Assembly: GCA_045531585.1 (NCBI GenBank)
Contig: JAZSEH010000063.1
Coordinates: 1 to 40,141 of the forward strand
DNA: 40,141 nt
Direction of reading: 5' to 3'
Source: SIG587 sp045531585
GTDB lineage: Bacteria; Bacillota; Clostridia; Oscillospirales; Acutalibacteraceae
Positions 1 through 7,882 of the stretch are shown here, piece by piece. A program made the translations under genes and the position numbers. Numbering within the stretch: position 1 is the stretch's first letter; each line of letters starts with the position of its first letter. The notes below the pieces were generated by a model. That model did not search any database. It was given only the letters and a program-made list of their open reading frames with translations, and was not told where the DNA came from.

Positions 1-1
1 G

Positions 2-1597
2 GGTATTGTTCACCGCGATGTTAAACCTCAGAATATTATGGTTTTGCCCGACGGTACAATTAAGGTTACCGATTTCGGTATTGCCCGTTTTGCCCGTAGC
101 GAGCAGAGAACAATTACCGATAAAGCCATTGGCTCGGTGCATTATATAAGCCCCGAACAGGCAAGGGGTGAAAACACCAACGAAAAGGCTGACATATATT
201 CTGTTGGTGTAATGCTTTATGAAATGCTTACAGGCAAACTGCCTTTTCAGGCAGAAAACGCCGTTTCGGTTGCAATTATGCAACTCCAAAGAGAACCCCA
301 ACTTCCCACCGAGATAAACGGTTCTATTCCTTTGGGACTTGAGCAGATTACTATGCACGCTATGCAAAAGAGTATTGATCGCCGTTATAAATCTGCAGCA
401 GAAATGCTTTGCGATCTTGAAGAATTTAAAAAGGACCCTGCAATTACATTTGGATATAATTATTTTGTTGATGACTCACCAACAAAGTACGTTTCTGACG
501 TTTCCGAGGCGGCAGAATATAGTGATGAAGACGACGAAAAATCCGATAAGTCACCCATTATTCCTATTCTTGCCGGTGTTGCTTCTGCATTCCTTATCGG
601 AATAGTTGTGCTTTTGTTTATTTTCTTACCTAGACTTTTCGGTGGCACAGGCAGTGAAATGAAATGTCCTGACTTTATAGGCAAACAATGGGAAGAGGTT
701 ATAAACAATAAGGAATATGACGAAAACTTTGATTTTGAGGTTCAGTGGGGAGAAAGTGCTGAGCAGGAGTTTGGTTATATTTATAATCAATCAAAAGATC
801 CCGGCAGATCTGTAAAGGTTGGTTCAAAAATTACATTATATGTTAGTCAGGGCCAAAAAACCGTTAAGGTTCCCGATCTTCACGGTAAAAGTGTGGCAGA
901 AGCCGTTACCACTCTTAAGGGAATGGGCTTTAAGGTTGGAGAAACCGTAAAGATAACCGATGAAGAATATGCAGAGGGTCTTGTTGTTAAAACCGATCCC
1001 GGACGTGGAATTTATGCAAATCAAGGTGCAGAGATAATTATTTACGAAAGCACCGGTGCGCCTACGGTTTACGTTGATCTTCCAGACCTTGTTGGTCTTA
1101 CAGAGGAAGCCGCTAAAAAGAGACTTGAGGCAGAGGGTCTTACAATAGGTACAATCACCCCTGTTGATAATTCCAAGCTGCCTAAGGGATACGTTGTTGC
1201 TCAATCACCAAATCCCAAGGAATCTAAAACTGTTGGTAAGGGAAGCGCCGTTGACCTTTCGATAAGCACGGGTGAAACCAAATATACCGTTAAATTTGAT
1301 TTAGAGCTTCCCGATAATTATAAATATGACGTAGGTGTTGTTTCAGTTTTTGCCGACGGTGAAGTTGTATTTGAATCTAAAAAGATTGAAATAAATAAGC
1401 TTGATAAATATACTGTTGAATTCACATCAAACAAAGAGCATATTGATGAAATAATAATCAAGCTTTCTGACGGCACAACGTCAACAATGCAAGATTATAT
1501 GGAATATTATGATGTTGACTGTAAAAACGGAACCATGAAAAAGGGAGCCACATACCCTGTTGATACTAAAGATACCTCAAGTTCTCAGGCAGGTTAA
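2..1597 (+). CDS. prkC: PASTA-domain Ser/Thr protein kinase (PrkC/Stk1 family), 5' truncated by window edge
   Basis: Membrane Ser/Thr kinase that senses muropeptides or lipid II through extracellular PASTA repeats and phosphorylates cell-wall and growth proteins. The window opens inside the kinase domain, in frame from base 2. The catalytic loop HRDVKPQN, the DFG motif (TDFGIARF) and the activation-segment SPEQARGE are all readable. After the kinase domain come an acidic juxtamembrane stretch, one hydrophobic helix (PILAGVASAFLIGIVVLLFI) and three PASTA repeats with the PDLxGxxxxxA pattern. The tail after the third repeat is a roughly 100-residue beta-rich extension ending in a Ser-rich stretch. 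The N-lobe and the start codon lie outside the window. The gene stops 3 bases before rsgA, as in the Bacillus prpC-prkC-rsgA order, so a PP2C phosphatase is expected upstream. The family call is secure; the ligand is not known. Confidence 0.95.
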   Translation, partial: GIVHRDVKPQNIMVLPDGTIKVTDFGIARFARSEQRTITDKAIGSVHYISPEQARGENTNEKADIYSVGVMLYEMLTGKLPFQAENAVSVAIMQLQREPQLPTEINGSIPLGLEQITMHAMQKSIDRRYKSAAEMLCDLEEFKKDPAITFGYNYFVDDSPTKYVSDVSEAAEYSDEDDEKSDKSPIIPILAGVASAFLIGIVVLLFIFLPRLFGGTGSEMKCPDFIGKQWEEVINNKEYDENFDFEVQWGESAEQEFGYIYNQSKDPGRSVKVGSKITLYVSQGQKTVKVPDLHGKSVAEAVTTLKGMGFKVGETVKITDEEYAEGLVVKTDPGRGIYANQGAEIIIYESTGAPTVYVDLPDLVGLTEEAAKKRLEAEGLTIGTITPVDNSKLPKGYVVAQSPNPKESKTVGKGSAVDLSISTGETKYTVKFDLELPDNYKYDVGVVSVFADGEVVFESKKIEINKLDKYTVEFTSNKEHIDEIIIKLSDGTTSTMQDYMEYYDVDCKNGTMKKGATYPVDTKDTSSSQAG

Positions 1598-1600
1598 TAG

Positions 1601-2488
1601 ATGAACGGTATTATAACAAAAGCAATTTCAGGTTTTTATTATATTTTTTCACAAGGTATAGTCTACGAATGTAAAGCGAGAGGTGTTTTCCGAAAGGAGA
1701 ACATCTCTCCCGCTGTAGGCGATAATGTTATTTTTATCGCAACGGATTCCTCACACGGTATTATTGAGGAAATTCTTCCGAGAAAAAACTATCTTAACCG
1801 TCCTGTAATTGCTAACCTTGATAAGCTATTTATAGTTTCTGCCTATGATAAGCCTGCACCCAATGCGCTTATGATAGACAGGCTGATTGCTTTGTGTGAA
1901 TTTTCAAACATAGAGCCTGTTATTGTCTTTAATAAAAGCGATATGGGTGATTTTTCCCATTGGGTAGATATATATAAAGGTGCAGGCTTTAAGGTCTATA
2001 CCGTGTCCTGTAATGAAAACACGGGTGTAAATGCTCTTTGTGATGAATTAAAAAACTGTATATGTGCTTTTGCAGGCAATTCAGGTGTTGGAAAATCAAG
2101 TATTTTAAATATTCTTTTGCCTGATATTTCCTTTAAAACGGGTGATATAAGTGAAAAGCTGGGCAGAGGAAGGCATACTACACGTCAGGTAGAGCTTTTC
2201 TCTCATCCGTATAATGGTTTTGTTGCCGATACACCGGGTTTTGCTTCTGTTGAAAATGATTTATTAGACCTTGATTTTAAGGACAGATTACCGTGGCTTT
2301 TTCGTGAATTTGAGCCTTTTCTTGACAATTGCTTTTTTACGGGTTGTTCACATACCTGTGAAAAAGGCTGTGCTGTTTGTGAGGCTGTGAAAAACGGAGA
2401 TATTTCCTTATCACGTCACGAAAGCTATAAAGTTTTGTATAACGAACTTAAAAATATTAAACCTTGGCAAATCAAAAAAACTAAGTAA
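1601..2488 (+). CDS. rsgA: Small ribosomal subunit biogenesis GTPase RsgA
   Basis: Circularly permuted GTPase that checks maturation of the 30S subunit near the decoding site. Motifs appear in the permuted order typical of the family: G4 (NKSD, about residues 111-114) comes before G1 (GNSGVGKSS, about 159-167) and G3 (DTPGF, about 210-214). An N-terminal OB-fold precedes the GTPase domain. A C-terminal zinc motif C244-x4-C249-x-H251-x5-C257 completes the protein. Its 295 residues match the usual family length. The gene starts 3 bases after the kinase stop and is likely cotranscribed with it. In Bacillus the next genes are rpe and thiN; here they are absent and the next genes are a small membrane protein and spoVM. 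Confidence 0.97.
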   Translation: MNGIITKAISGFYYIFSQGIVYECKARGVFRKENISPAVGDNVIFIATDSSHGIIEEILPRKNYLNRPVIANLDKLFIVSAYDKPAPNALMIDRLIALCEFSNIEPVIVFNKSDMGDFSHWVDIYKGAGFKVYTVSCNENTGVNALCDELKNCICAFAGNSGVGKSSILNILLPDISFKTGDISEKLGRGRHTTRQVELFSHPYNGFVADTPGFASVENDLLDLDFKDRLPWLFREFEPFLDNCFFTGCSHTCEKGCAVCEAVKNGDISLSRHESYKVLYNELKNIKPWQIKKTK

Positions 2489-2560
2489 CATTTTTAAAAT
2501 TTGCGCCTATAATGTATTAGGTTGAAAATTTTCAGCCCAATTTATTATGGTGGTGGCAAA

Positions 2561-2710
2561 ATGCGAAAAAAATGTGGAGTTAACAAAGGAATATTAGCTA
2601 TTGCATTTGCCCTTGGCATTGCACTTGCGTGTATATGCCCCAGTGAATTTTTGGTTGCCGTTCTTGCCATTGCTGTAATAGTGTTGGGTATCAGCTGCCT
2701 TAAATACTGA
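2561..2710 (+). CDS. Small hydrophobic protein, 49 residues, unknown function
   Basis: I do not recognise a named family. The product has a basic start (MRKKCGVNKG) followed by two short hydrophobic stretches separated by a CICPSE turn, and ends ISCLKY, so it is probably a small membrane or membrane-hairpin protein with four cysteines. I chose ATG 2561 because GGTGG lies just upstream and the residues encoded before it look unlike the rest. It sits between rsgA and spoVM, in the place where Bacillus has rpe and thiN, and ends 14 bases before the spoVM start. A sporulation role is only a guess from this position. Similar short basic-plus-hydrophobic proteins occur in clostridial genomes, but I cannot name one with confidence. 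Confidence 0.7.
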   Translation: MRKKCGVNKGILAIAFALGIALACICPSEFLVAVLAIAVIVLGISCLKY

Positions 2711-2724
2711 GTGGGGGTAATTCT

Positions 2725-2808
2725 TTGAAGGTTGTATTATTTAAGAGTCCTAAATTTTTAAGTGGTATATTAAGACTTATTTTTGGAATAAAAAAACAGG
2801 AAGTATAA
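2725..2808 (+). CDS. spoVM: Stage V sporulation protein M (SpoVM), 27 residues
   Basis: A tiny open reading frame opens with TTG at 2725, about 8 bases after a GGGGG ribosome site (2713-2717), and ends with TAA at 2806-2808. The product shows the SpoVM pattern: a short N-terminal lead, PKFLSGILR in the middle, then an amphipathic segment and a charged end (IKKQEV). Bacillus SpoVM has PKFLGGIVR at the same place and is 26 residues long. SpoVM is an amphipathic helix that recognises the positively curved forespore membrane and anchors the coat ATPase SpoIVA. The prkC-rsgA-spoVM gene order is conserved in Bacillus, which supports the call independently. It is followed directly by a strong terminator. 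Confidence 0.9.
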   Translation: MKVVLFKSPKFLSGILRLIFGIKKQEV

Positions 2809-2820
2809 TTTTATTTACAT

Positions 2821-2850
2821 AAAGCCGCGACAATTTGTCGCGGCTTTTTT
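2821..2850 (+). terminator. Intrinsic terminator after spoVM
   Basis: An 11-bp perfect stem (AAAGCCGCGAC pairing with GTCGCGGCTTT, loop AATTT) is followed by a T run. It closes the kinase-rsgA-spoVM unit and separates it from spoIVFA. Confidence 0.95.
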
Positions 2851-2878
2851 CATATTTAATTCTTTTTAATAATATAAT
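2850..2878 (+). promoter_or_regulatory. Candidate sigma-E promoter for spoIVFA-spoIVFB
   Basis: TCATATT (2850-2856) matches the sigma-E -35 pattern KMATATT fully. After a 14-base spacer, AATATAAT (2871-2878) matches 6 of 8 positions of CATACAMT. The predicted RNA start, near 2885, lies just before the AAGGAG ribosome site. In Bacillus the spoIVF operon is transcribed by sigma-E. The region is AT-rich and the -10 could equally serve sigma-A, so this is suggestive only. Confidence 0.45.
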
Positions 2879-2903
2879 TATATAAAAAACAAAGGAGTAA
2901 AAA

Positions 2904-3617
2904 ATGGAAAAAGAGAAAACAGTAGATGCAAAGCTATGTATAATATTACTTCAGGCCGTTGCTGTAATTATTATAATTGTTACGGTGCTTATTATTAAAT
3001 ATTTAGACGGTAATTTGTTTACAAAGCTAAAGGAATGGTATATTGACAATTTTGAACAATCAACGCAGGTTAGCGAGGTTCTTGAAGACGGTGATACTGA
3101 GTCGGATAATATTGTTTTACCTGATGAGGATGAAAATACACAAGATGACGAAAGGGTTGTTTTAACAAATGCAGTAAACATTGATAAAATAAAATACAAC
3201 GCGCCTTTAAATATTAAAAAGTATAACACTATGGTCTTACCCGTAGAGGGCTTAGTAACCTCCTCTTTCGGTGACAGAGAGGATCCTTTTTCGGGGAATG
3301 AAGCAATACATAAAGGTGTTGATATTGCAGCAAACAGCGGTACCGATATTAAATGTGCAGCCGAGGGAACTGTTTTATCGGTAGGATATGATGAATTTGG
3401 TTATGGTAATTATATTATTATTCAACACTCCCAAAGTGTTGAAACGTTATACGCACATTGCAGTAGGATTATTGCAAAAAAAGGACAAAAGGTAAAGGCA
3501 GGAGAGGTTCTTGCAAAGGTAGGGAATACAGGCAGATCAACAGGAAGTCATTTGCATTTTGAGATATCAGTTAATGGTCTTCAAATTGATCCTGAAATAT
3601 TTTTGGGAGAAATATAA
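2904..3617 (+). CDS. spoIVFA: SpoIVFA-like membrane protein with LytM/M23 peptidase domain
   Basis: The protein has a short cytoplasmic start, one transmembrane helix (about residues 12-34), an acidic linker (about 58-84) and a C-terminal LytM domain (about 110-237). The zinc ligand pattern of active M23 peptidases is intact: H136-x3-D140, H185 and H216-x-H218 (SHLHFE). In Bacillus, SpoIVFA is a LytM-domain anchor that holds SpoIVFB and BofA in the outer forespore membrane. The gene symbol rests mainly on the next gene being SpoIVFB, whose start overlaps this stop by one base. A SpoIIQ-like role is the main alternative. AAGGAG precedes ATG 2904 by 6 bases. An intact zinc site raises the possibility of real peptidoglycan cleavage or binding. 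Confidence 0.8.
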   Translation: MEKEKTVDAKLCIILLQAVAVIIIIVTVLIIKYLDGNLFTKLKEWYIDNFEQSTQVSEVLEDGDTESDNIVLPDEDENTQDDERVVLTNAVNIDKIKYNAPLNIKKYNTMVLPVEGLVTSSFGDREDPFSGNEAIHKGVDIAANSGTDIKCAAEGTVLSVGYDEFGYGNYIIIQHSQSVETLYAHCSRIIAKKGQKVKAGEVLAKVGNTGRSTGSHLHFEISVNGLQIDPEIFLGEI

Positions 3618-4210
3618 TGCGTTTTAAAATTTTTTCAACGGAAATATACGTATCCTTTGTTTTTATAGGACTTTTAACAATTATGCTTGCTATTGACAAA
3701 ACAGGATATTTACTGCCCGTATTTTTTTCTGTGACAGTGCATGAAATAGCCCATCTGATAACAATGTGGATATTGAAATGCCAGCCAAAACAGATAAATC
3801 TAATTCCGGGAAGTATACAAATTATCAGAGGTTTTTCCTACAAAAGAAACAGCGAGGTTTTAATTTCTTTTTCCGGACCGATAGCAAATTTATTGCTGTT
3901 TTGCGTATTTATAATAAATTATTATGCTTTTAGTGTAAACACATCATTAAATTACGCAGCAATAAATTTAATCCTTGCATTATTCAACTTATTGCCCGTT
4001 CGGGGTCTTGATGGTGGGACAATATTATACCATATATTATTAAAAATTAAGGATGGCTCTAAAGCGAACGTAATCATTAACATATGTACCATTGTTTTAG
4101 CGTTTTTTGCAATTTTTATCGGCATAATATTGTTTATTAACGGTAAGATAAATTACTCACTTATAATATTGGGATTATATTTTCTTTTGTCATTAACTTT
4201 TAAAATTTAG
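3617..4210 (+). CDS. spoIVFB: SpoIVFB-type intramembrane metalloprotease (M50 site-2 protease)
   Basis: Multi-pass membrane protease expected to cut pro-sigma-K during sporulation. The zinc motif HEIAH lies at residues 42-46 and the third ligand at D132 in NLLPVRGLDGG, both inside hydrophobic segments. At 197 residues it is shorter than Bacillus SpoIVFB (about 288) and lacks the C-terminal CBS domain that senses ATP. The ATG shares its A with the preceding stop codon, and the ribosome site GGGAG lies inside the end of spoIVFA, so the two are translationally coupled. BofA, the inhibitor in Bacillus, is encoded at 30299 in this window. Activity on pro-sigma-K is inferred from family and context. 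Confidence 0.88.
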   Translation: MRFKIFSTEIYVSFVFIGLLTIMLAIDKTGYLLPVFFSVTVHEIAHLITMWILKCQPKQINLIPGSIQIIRGFSYKRNSEVLISFSGPIANLLLFCVFIINYYAFSVNTSLNYAAINLILALFNLLPVRGLDGGTILYHILLKIKDGSKANVIINICTIVLAFFAIFIGIILFINGKINYSLIILGLYFLLSLTFKI

Positions 4211-4239
4211 TTGTCTTTGATGGCTCAATGTGGTAAAAT
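4211..4239 (+). promoter_or_regulatory. Sigma-A promoter for the radical SAM gene
   Basis: TTGTCT, then a 17-base spacer, then TAAAAT (4234-4239), preceded by TGG as in an extended -10. It lies 29 bases before the start codon of the radical SAM gene. Confidence 0.7.
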
Positions 4240-4268
4240 AATAAGCAATATATCCATTGAGGTGCATT

Positions 4269-6113
4269 ATGGACGAAAAGAAACTTGAATCGCTGTTTCT
4301 TACAGTGCAAAAACCCGGAAGATATTCCGGCGGCGAAATAAATAGCGTTATTAAGGATAAAAACAAGGTGGACGTGCGTTTTGCCTTCTGTTTTCCAGAT
4401 ATTTATGAGATAGGTATGTCTCATCTTGGCATGAAGATTCTCTATTCTCAGTTTAATAGACGTGATGATATTTGGTGTGAGCGTGTTTTTGCTCCCTGGA
4501 TAGACTTTGAACAGGTAATGCGTGAAAACAATATACCTTTGTTTGCACTTGAAAGCCGTGACCCTGTTAAGGATTTTGATATTGTAGGTTTCACCTTGCA
4601 GTATGAGCTAAGCTATTCCAACATTTTAAATATGCTTGATCTTTCAGGAATTCCTCTAAAATCTGTGGACAGGCCTTCTTTATCACCTCTTATTGTTGCA
4701 GGTGGGCCTTGTACCTGTAATCCTGAGCCTATAGCTGATTTTATTGATCTTTTCTTTTTAGGAGAGGGTGAGGAGGTTGACCTTGAGGTAATTGACCTCT
4801 ACAAAAAATACAAGGAAAACGGCGGAAGCAAACAGGATTTTCTTAAAGAAGCCGCAAAGATTGAGGGAGTTTATGTTCCATCCCTTTACGAATTTTATTA
4901 TAATTCTGACGGTACTATAAAATCTGTTGAGCCTAAGGAGGGTGCACCTAAAAGGGTTAAAAAGAGAATTATTAAGAATTTGGATGAAACCTTTTATCCT
5001 GAAGAGTTTGTCGTACCATATATTGAGATAGTTCACGACCGTGCCGTTCAGGAAATTTACCGTGGATGCATCCGTGGCTGCAGATTTTGTCAAGCAGGCT
5101 TTATTTATCGTCCTGTAAGGGAAAAGTCGGTTGACACAATAAACAAGCAGGCAAAGGCTTTATGTGAAAGCACGGGCTATGATGAAATTTCTCTTTCTTC
5201 TCTTAGTACAAGCGACTATCGTGAAATAGAACCGTTACTTAACAAAATGCTTGATTGGACGCAGGAGAAGAATATTAGTTTATCCCTACCAAGCCTTAGA
5301 ATTGATAATTTTTCTGAAGAACTTTTAGAAAAGATACAATACGTTCGAAAAAGCGGTCTTACCTTTGCACCTGAGGCAGGAACACAAAGGCTCAGAGACG
5401 TTATAAATAAAAATATAACCGAAGAGGAAATTATTTCAACCTGCCGTATGGCGTTCAAGGGTGGTTATACCTCTGTGAAACTTTATTTTATGCTTGGACT
5501 TCCCACCGAAACCGATGAGGATATAAAAGGAATTGCAGATCTGGCTCAACGTATAGTTAACGAATACTATAAAATGTCAGATAGACCCAAGGGGAAAAGT
5601 GTTAATGTTTCTGTCAGTGTTTCCACCTTTGTTCCAAAGCCCTTTACTCCGTTTGAATTTGAACCACAAATAACTCGGGAAGAAATATGTCGCCGTCAGC
5701 AATATCTTAAAAGCTGTATAACAACAAAAAAGGTAAGCTTGAGCTATCATGATAGTCCCACAAGCTGTCTTGAAGGTGTTTTTGCCAGAGGTGACAGACG
5801 TTTATGCAATGCGGTTCTTGAGGCATATGAAAACGGTTGCAGACTTGACAGCTGGAGCGAATGCTTTGATGTGGAAAAATGGAAAGCTGCTTTTGAAAAG
5901 TGCGGCATAGATGAAGCTTTTTATGCCAATCGGAAGAGGGAATACAGTGAAATATCTCCTTGGGACCATCTTGATTACGGCGTCACAAAGGCATTTCTTG
6001 TAAAGCAGAATGAATTAGCACATAAAGCCGTTACAACACCAAACTGTCGCATTTCCTGTGCAGGCTGCGGTGCAAACTGTTATGGAGAGGGTGTATGCTT
6101 TGAAAAACGTTAG
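4269..6113 (+). CDS. TIGR03960-family B12-binding radical SAM protein
   Basis: The radical SAM iron-sulfur motif C267-x3-C271-x2-C274 (RGCIRGCRFCQAGF) sits in the middle of a 614-residue protein. The N-terminal 200 residues resemble a cobalamin-binding Rossmann region, and the family is annotated as B12-binding. The C-terminus is cysteine-rich (CRISCAGCGANC...C), perhaps another metal site. ATG 4269 was chosen because GAGGTG lies 4 bases upstream. The gene overlaps the next one, a DUF2344 protein, and the two families are almost always neighbours or fused. Their reaction is not established; an RNA or ribosome modification role has been suggested from frequent linkage to rplU-rpmA and RNase G, which are not in this window. 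Confidence 0.9.
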   Translation: MDEKKLESLFLTVQKPGRYSGGEINSVIKDKNKVDVRFAFCFPDIYEIGMSHLGMKILYSQFNRRDDIWCERVFAPWIDFEQVMRENNIPLFALESRDPVKDFDIVGFTLQYELSYSNILNMLDLSGIPLKSVDRPSLSPLIVAGGPCTCNPEPIADFIDLFFLGEGEEVDLEVIDLYKKYKENGGSKQDFLKEAAKIEGVYVPSLYEFYYNSDGTIKSVEPKEGAPKRVKKRIIKNLDETFYPEEFVVPYIEIVHDRAVQEIYRGCIRGCRFCQAGFIYRPVREKSVDTINKQAKALCESTGYDEISLSSLSTSDYREIEPLLNKMLDWTQEKNISLSLPSLRIDNFSEELLEKIQYVRKSGLTFAPEAGTQRLRDVINKNITEEEIISTCRMAFKGGYTSVKLYFMLGLPTETDEDIKGIADLAQRIVNEYYKMSDRPKGKSVNVSVSVSTFVPKPFTPFEFEPQITREEICRRQQYLKSCITTKKVSLSYHDSPTSCLEGVFARGDRRLCNAVLEAYENGCRLDSWSECFDVEKWKAAFEKCGIDEAFYANRKREYSEISPWDHLDYGVTKAFLVKQNELAHKAVTTPNCRISCAGCGANCYGEGVCFEKR

Positions 6114-6750
6114 AATAATATACGAAAAAAATGGGCGTATGCGCTTTGTATCTCACCTTGATATGAATAGATTTATGTCAAGAATAATACATAGGACAAA
6201 TATTCCCATATGGTATACTGAGGGCTTTAATAAGCACCCGTACATTACCTTTGCTTTACCTTTATCATTAGGCTTCGAAAGCAGATACGAAGTAATGGAC
6301 TTTAGAATTACGGATGATGAGTATAGCTTTGAAGAAATACGTAATTCATTTAATAACGTTCTTCCGCCCTATTTAAAAATAATTGATGTTTTTGAGCCTG
6401 TTATGAAACCTGGAAAGATAGCCTTTGCCGATTTCAGTATATACTTTGAAACAAAGGATGTTGGCTTGGAAAATGTACTTAATGATTTTTTCTTACGTAA
6501 AGAAATTATTGTTTCAAAGAAAAGCAAAAAAGGCACAATATCACAAATTGATATTGCGCCCAAGATTAAGTTTTATGAAATTAAAAGTAATGAGGAGGGC
6601 TTTACGTTAAATCTTACGCTCCCGGCAGGAGGTCAGGATAACGTTAATCCTTCAATATTACTTGAGGCTTTAAAAAATGAAATTAAGCTTCCCGATTATA
6701 TAATATGCCGTGGTGCACTTTATAACGAAAATATGGAAATATTCAGATAA
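6100..6750 (+). CDS. TIGR03936 / DUF2344 radical SAM-associated protein
   Basis: Partner protein of the preceding radical SAM enzyme; function unknown. The N-terminus has the family hallmarks KNGRMRFVSHLDMNR and IPIWYTEGFNKHP. TTG 6100 is the best start: GGAGAGGG lies about 8 bases upstream and the product then begins MKNVRIIYEKNG, as homologues do. An earlier ATG at 6082 is possible but has no ribosome site. The 5' end overlaps the radical SAM gene by 14 bases, which points to translational coupling. The 3' end overlaps the convergent methyltransferase gene by 8 bases. The length of 216 residues is normal for the family. Confidence 0.88.
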   Translation: MKNVRIIYEKNGRMRFVSHLDMNRFMSRIIHRTNIPIWYTEGFNKHPYITFALPLSLGFESRYEVMDFRITDDEYSFEEIRNSFNNVLPPYLKIIDVFEPVMKPGKIAFADFSIYFETKDVGLENVLNDFFLRKEIIVSKKSKKGTISQIDIAPKIKFYEIKSNEEGFTLNLTLPAGGQDNVNPSILLEALKNEIKLPDYIICRGALYNENMEIFR

Positions 6751-7774
6751 AAATATAATCGGTATCCCAAGCAGGTATGCATTTTTGATGTCTAAGGAAA
6801 ATTTTATACTGTGGGTTTAGCTTATTTATTTTTATTGGAATAGAAAAAATATCATAGCTTGTATGATAACAGGATATAAGAAGCTTTGGCTTTAAGGCGA
6901 AAATTGTTTTCTTGCCACCCTCTATAGTTAAATCCTCACATCCCTCAACGTCCATTTTTATGAAGGTTGGGGGATATTTTTCTGCAATACTATCTATGGT
7001 TATTGTTTCTATGTTAATTTTTTTGCCTTGTGTATTCACGCCCCTGCCATGCTGTTTGGAAATCTGAGTAATGCCACATGAATCAGAAACTGCTGCATTT
7101 ATTTTTATAATATTTTCATTTTTTTCAGTATTTAAGCACAGCTTTTTATAATTTTTTTCATCAGGCTCTACGGCTATAATTTGTTTGTAGTTTTTGACTT
7201 CGTTTATAAATTGCTGAACGGTATCGCCATTATATGCACCAAGGTCAAAATATATTTCATTTTCATTTAAATTAAGGATTGAGTAATTTTCAGATAAATC
7301 GCTTTCGCTTTCAAACAATAAATAGGGATTTCCTGTCAGCTTGTATTTGATAATATTTTCATAAACCTTTTTTGATTTATCATCCGATAGTAGGGAATAG
7401 GCCTTTTCAATTTCCTTACTATGATTTTTTGCGAAGGTTATATCAAAAATATTATCGCCGTAAACAGGAACGTCGGGAATATATAATTCCTGTTCAAGCA
7501 TTAAGTTATTTATATTATCAAGCACATCTTTTTTGTTTGAACCAAAGGCCACAAGTATTATCAAATCAGAAAATTTATTTTTTAACTCCTCATAGCTTAA
7601 TACAGGAAAACCAAAATAGATTTTCCCCTTTTTAAATCCTGAACTTGAAAACACCCCCGAAAGAGGAATGTTTTCTTGATTTAGGCGGTTAACTATTTTA
7701 TCTGCACCGTTTCCCGTACCGTATAAAACTATAGGTTTAGTTACGGTTTTCAGGTAATTCCATATATCTGTCAT
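6743..7774 (-). CDS. FkbM-family SAM-dependent methyltransferase
   Basis: Residues 1-110 form a Rossmann-like region that begins with a nucleotide-binding loop (VLYGTGNGAD). A C-terminal FkbM methyltransferase domain follows from about residue 170, with the SAM-binding loop IYFDLGAYNGDT, the acidic strand end IAVEPD and the FkbM signature IKMDVEGCE. FkbM enzymes methylate sugars or small molecules; this two-domain form is common in clostridia, with substrate unknown. The start at 7774 is supported by GGTGAT 4-5 bases upstream. It is a single gene running against the DUF2344 gene and divergent from pcrA. No transporter or glycosyltransferase neighbours are present to suggest a substrate. Confidence 0.85.
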   Translation of the reverse strand: MTDIWNYLKTVTKPIVLYGTGNGADKIVNRLNQENIPLSGVFSSSGFKKGKIYFGFPVLSYEELKNKFSDLIILVAFGSNKKDVLDNINNLMLEQELYIPDVPVYGDNIFDITFAKNHSKEIEKAYSLLSDDKSKKVYENIIKYKLTGNPYLLFESESDLSENYSILNLNENEIYFDLGAYNGDTVQQFINEVKNYKQIIAVEPDEKNYKKLCLNTEKNENIIKINAAVSDSCGITQISKQHGRGVNTQGKKINIETITIDSIAEKYPPTFIKMDVEGCEDLTIEGGKKTIFALKPKLLISCYHTSYDIFSIPIKINKLNPQYKIFLRHQKCIPAWDTDYIFI

Positions 7775-7790
7775 TTATATCACCGAGTAT

Positions 7791-7818
7791 ATATTAACAT
7801 ATTTTAAACTTTTTGCAA
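7791..7818 (-). promoter_or_regulatory. Sigma-A promoter for the FkbM methyltransferase
   Basis: On the minus strand TTGCAA (7818-7813), a 16-base spacer and TAATAT (7796-7791), with TGT in front as in an extended -10. It is back to back with the pcrA promoter, the two -35 boxes being 7 bases apart. Confidence 0.65.
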
Positions 7819-7825
7819 ACTGTAA

Positions 7826-7854
7826 TTGATATTTGTCGCTGTTTGAGGTATAAT
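7826..7854 (+). promoter_or_regulatory. Sigma-A promoter for pcrA
   Basis: TTGATA (7826-7831), a 17-base spacer and TATAAT (7849-7854). A perfect -10 and near-perfect -35 lie 28 bases before the pcrA start. Confidence 0.85.
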
Positions 7855-7882
7855 CAAAATGTATTTTGTTAAGGGGATTTTT

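Noticed and set aside
836..1204. Minus-strand frame inside the PASTA region
   Set aside because: It is an antisense shadow of a strongly conserved repeat domain without a start signal.
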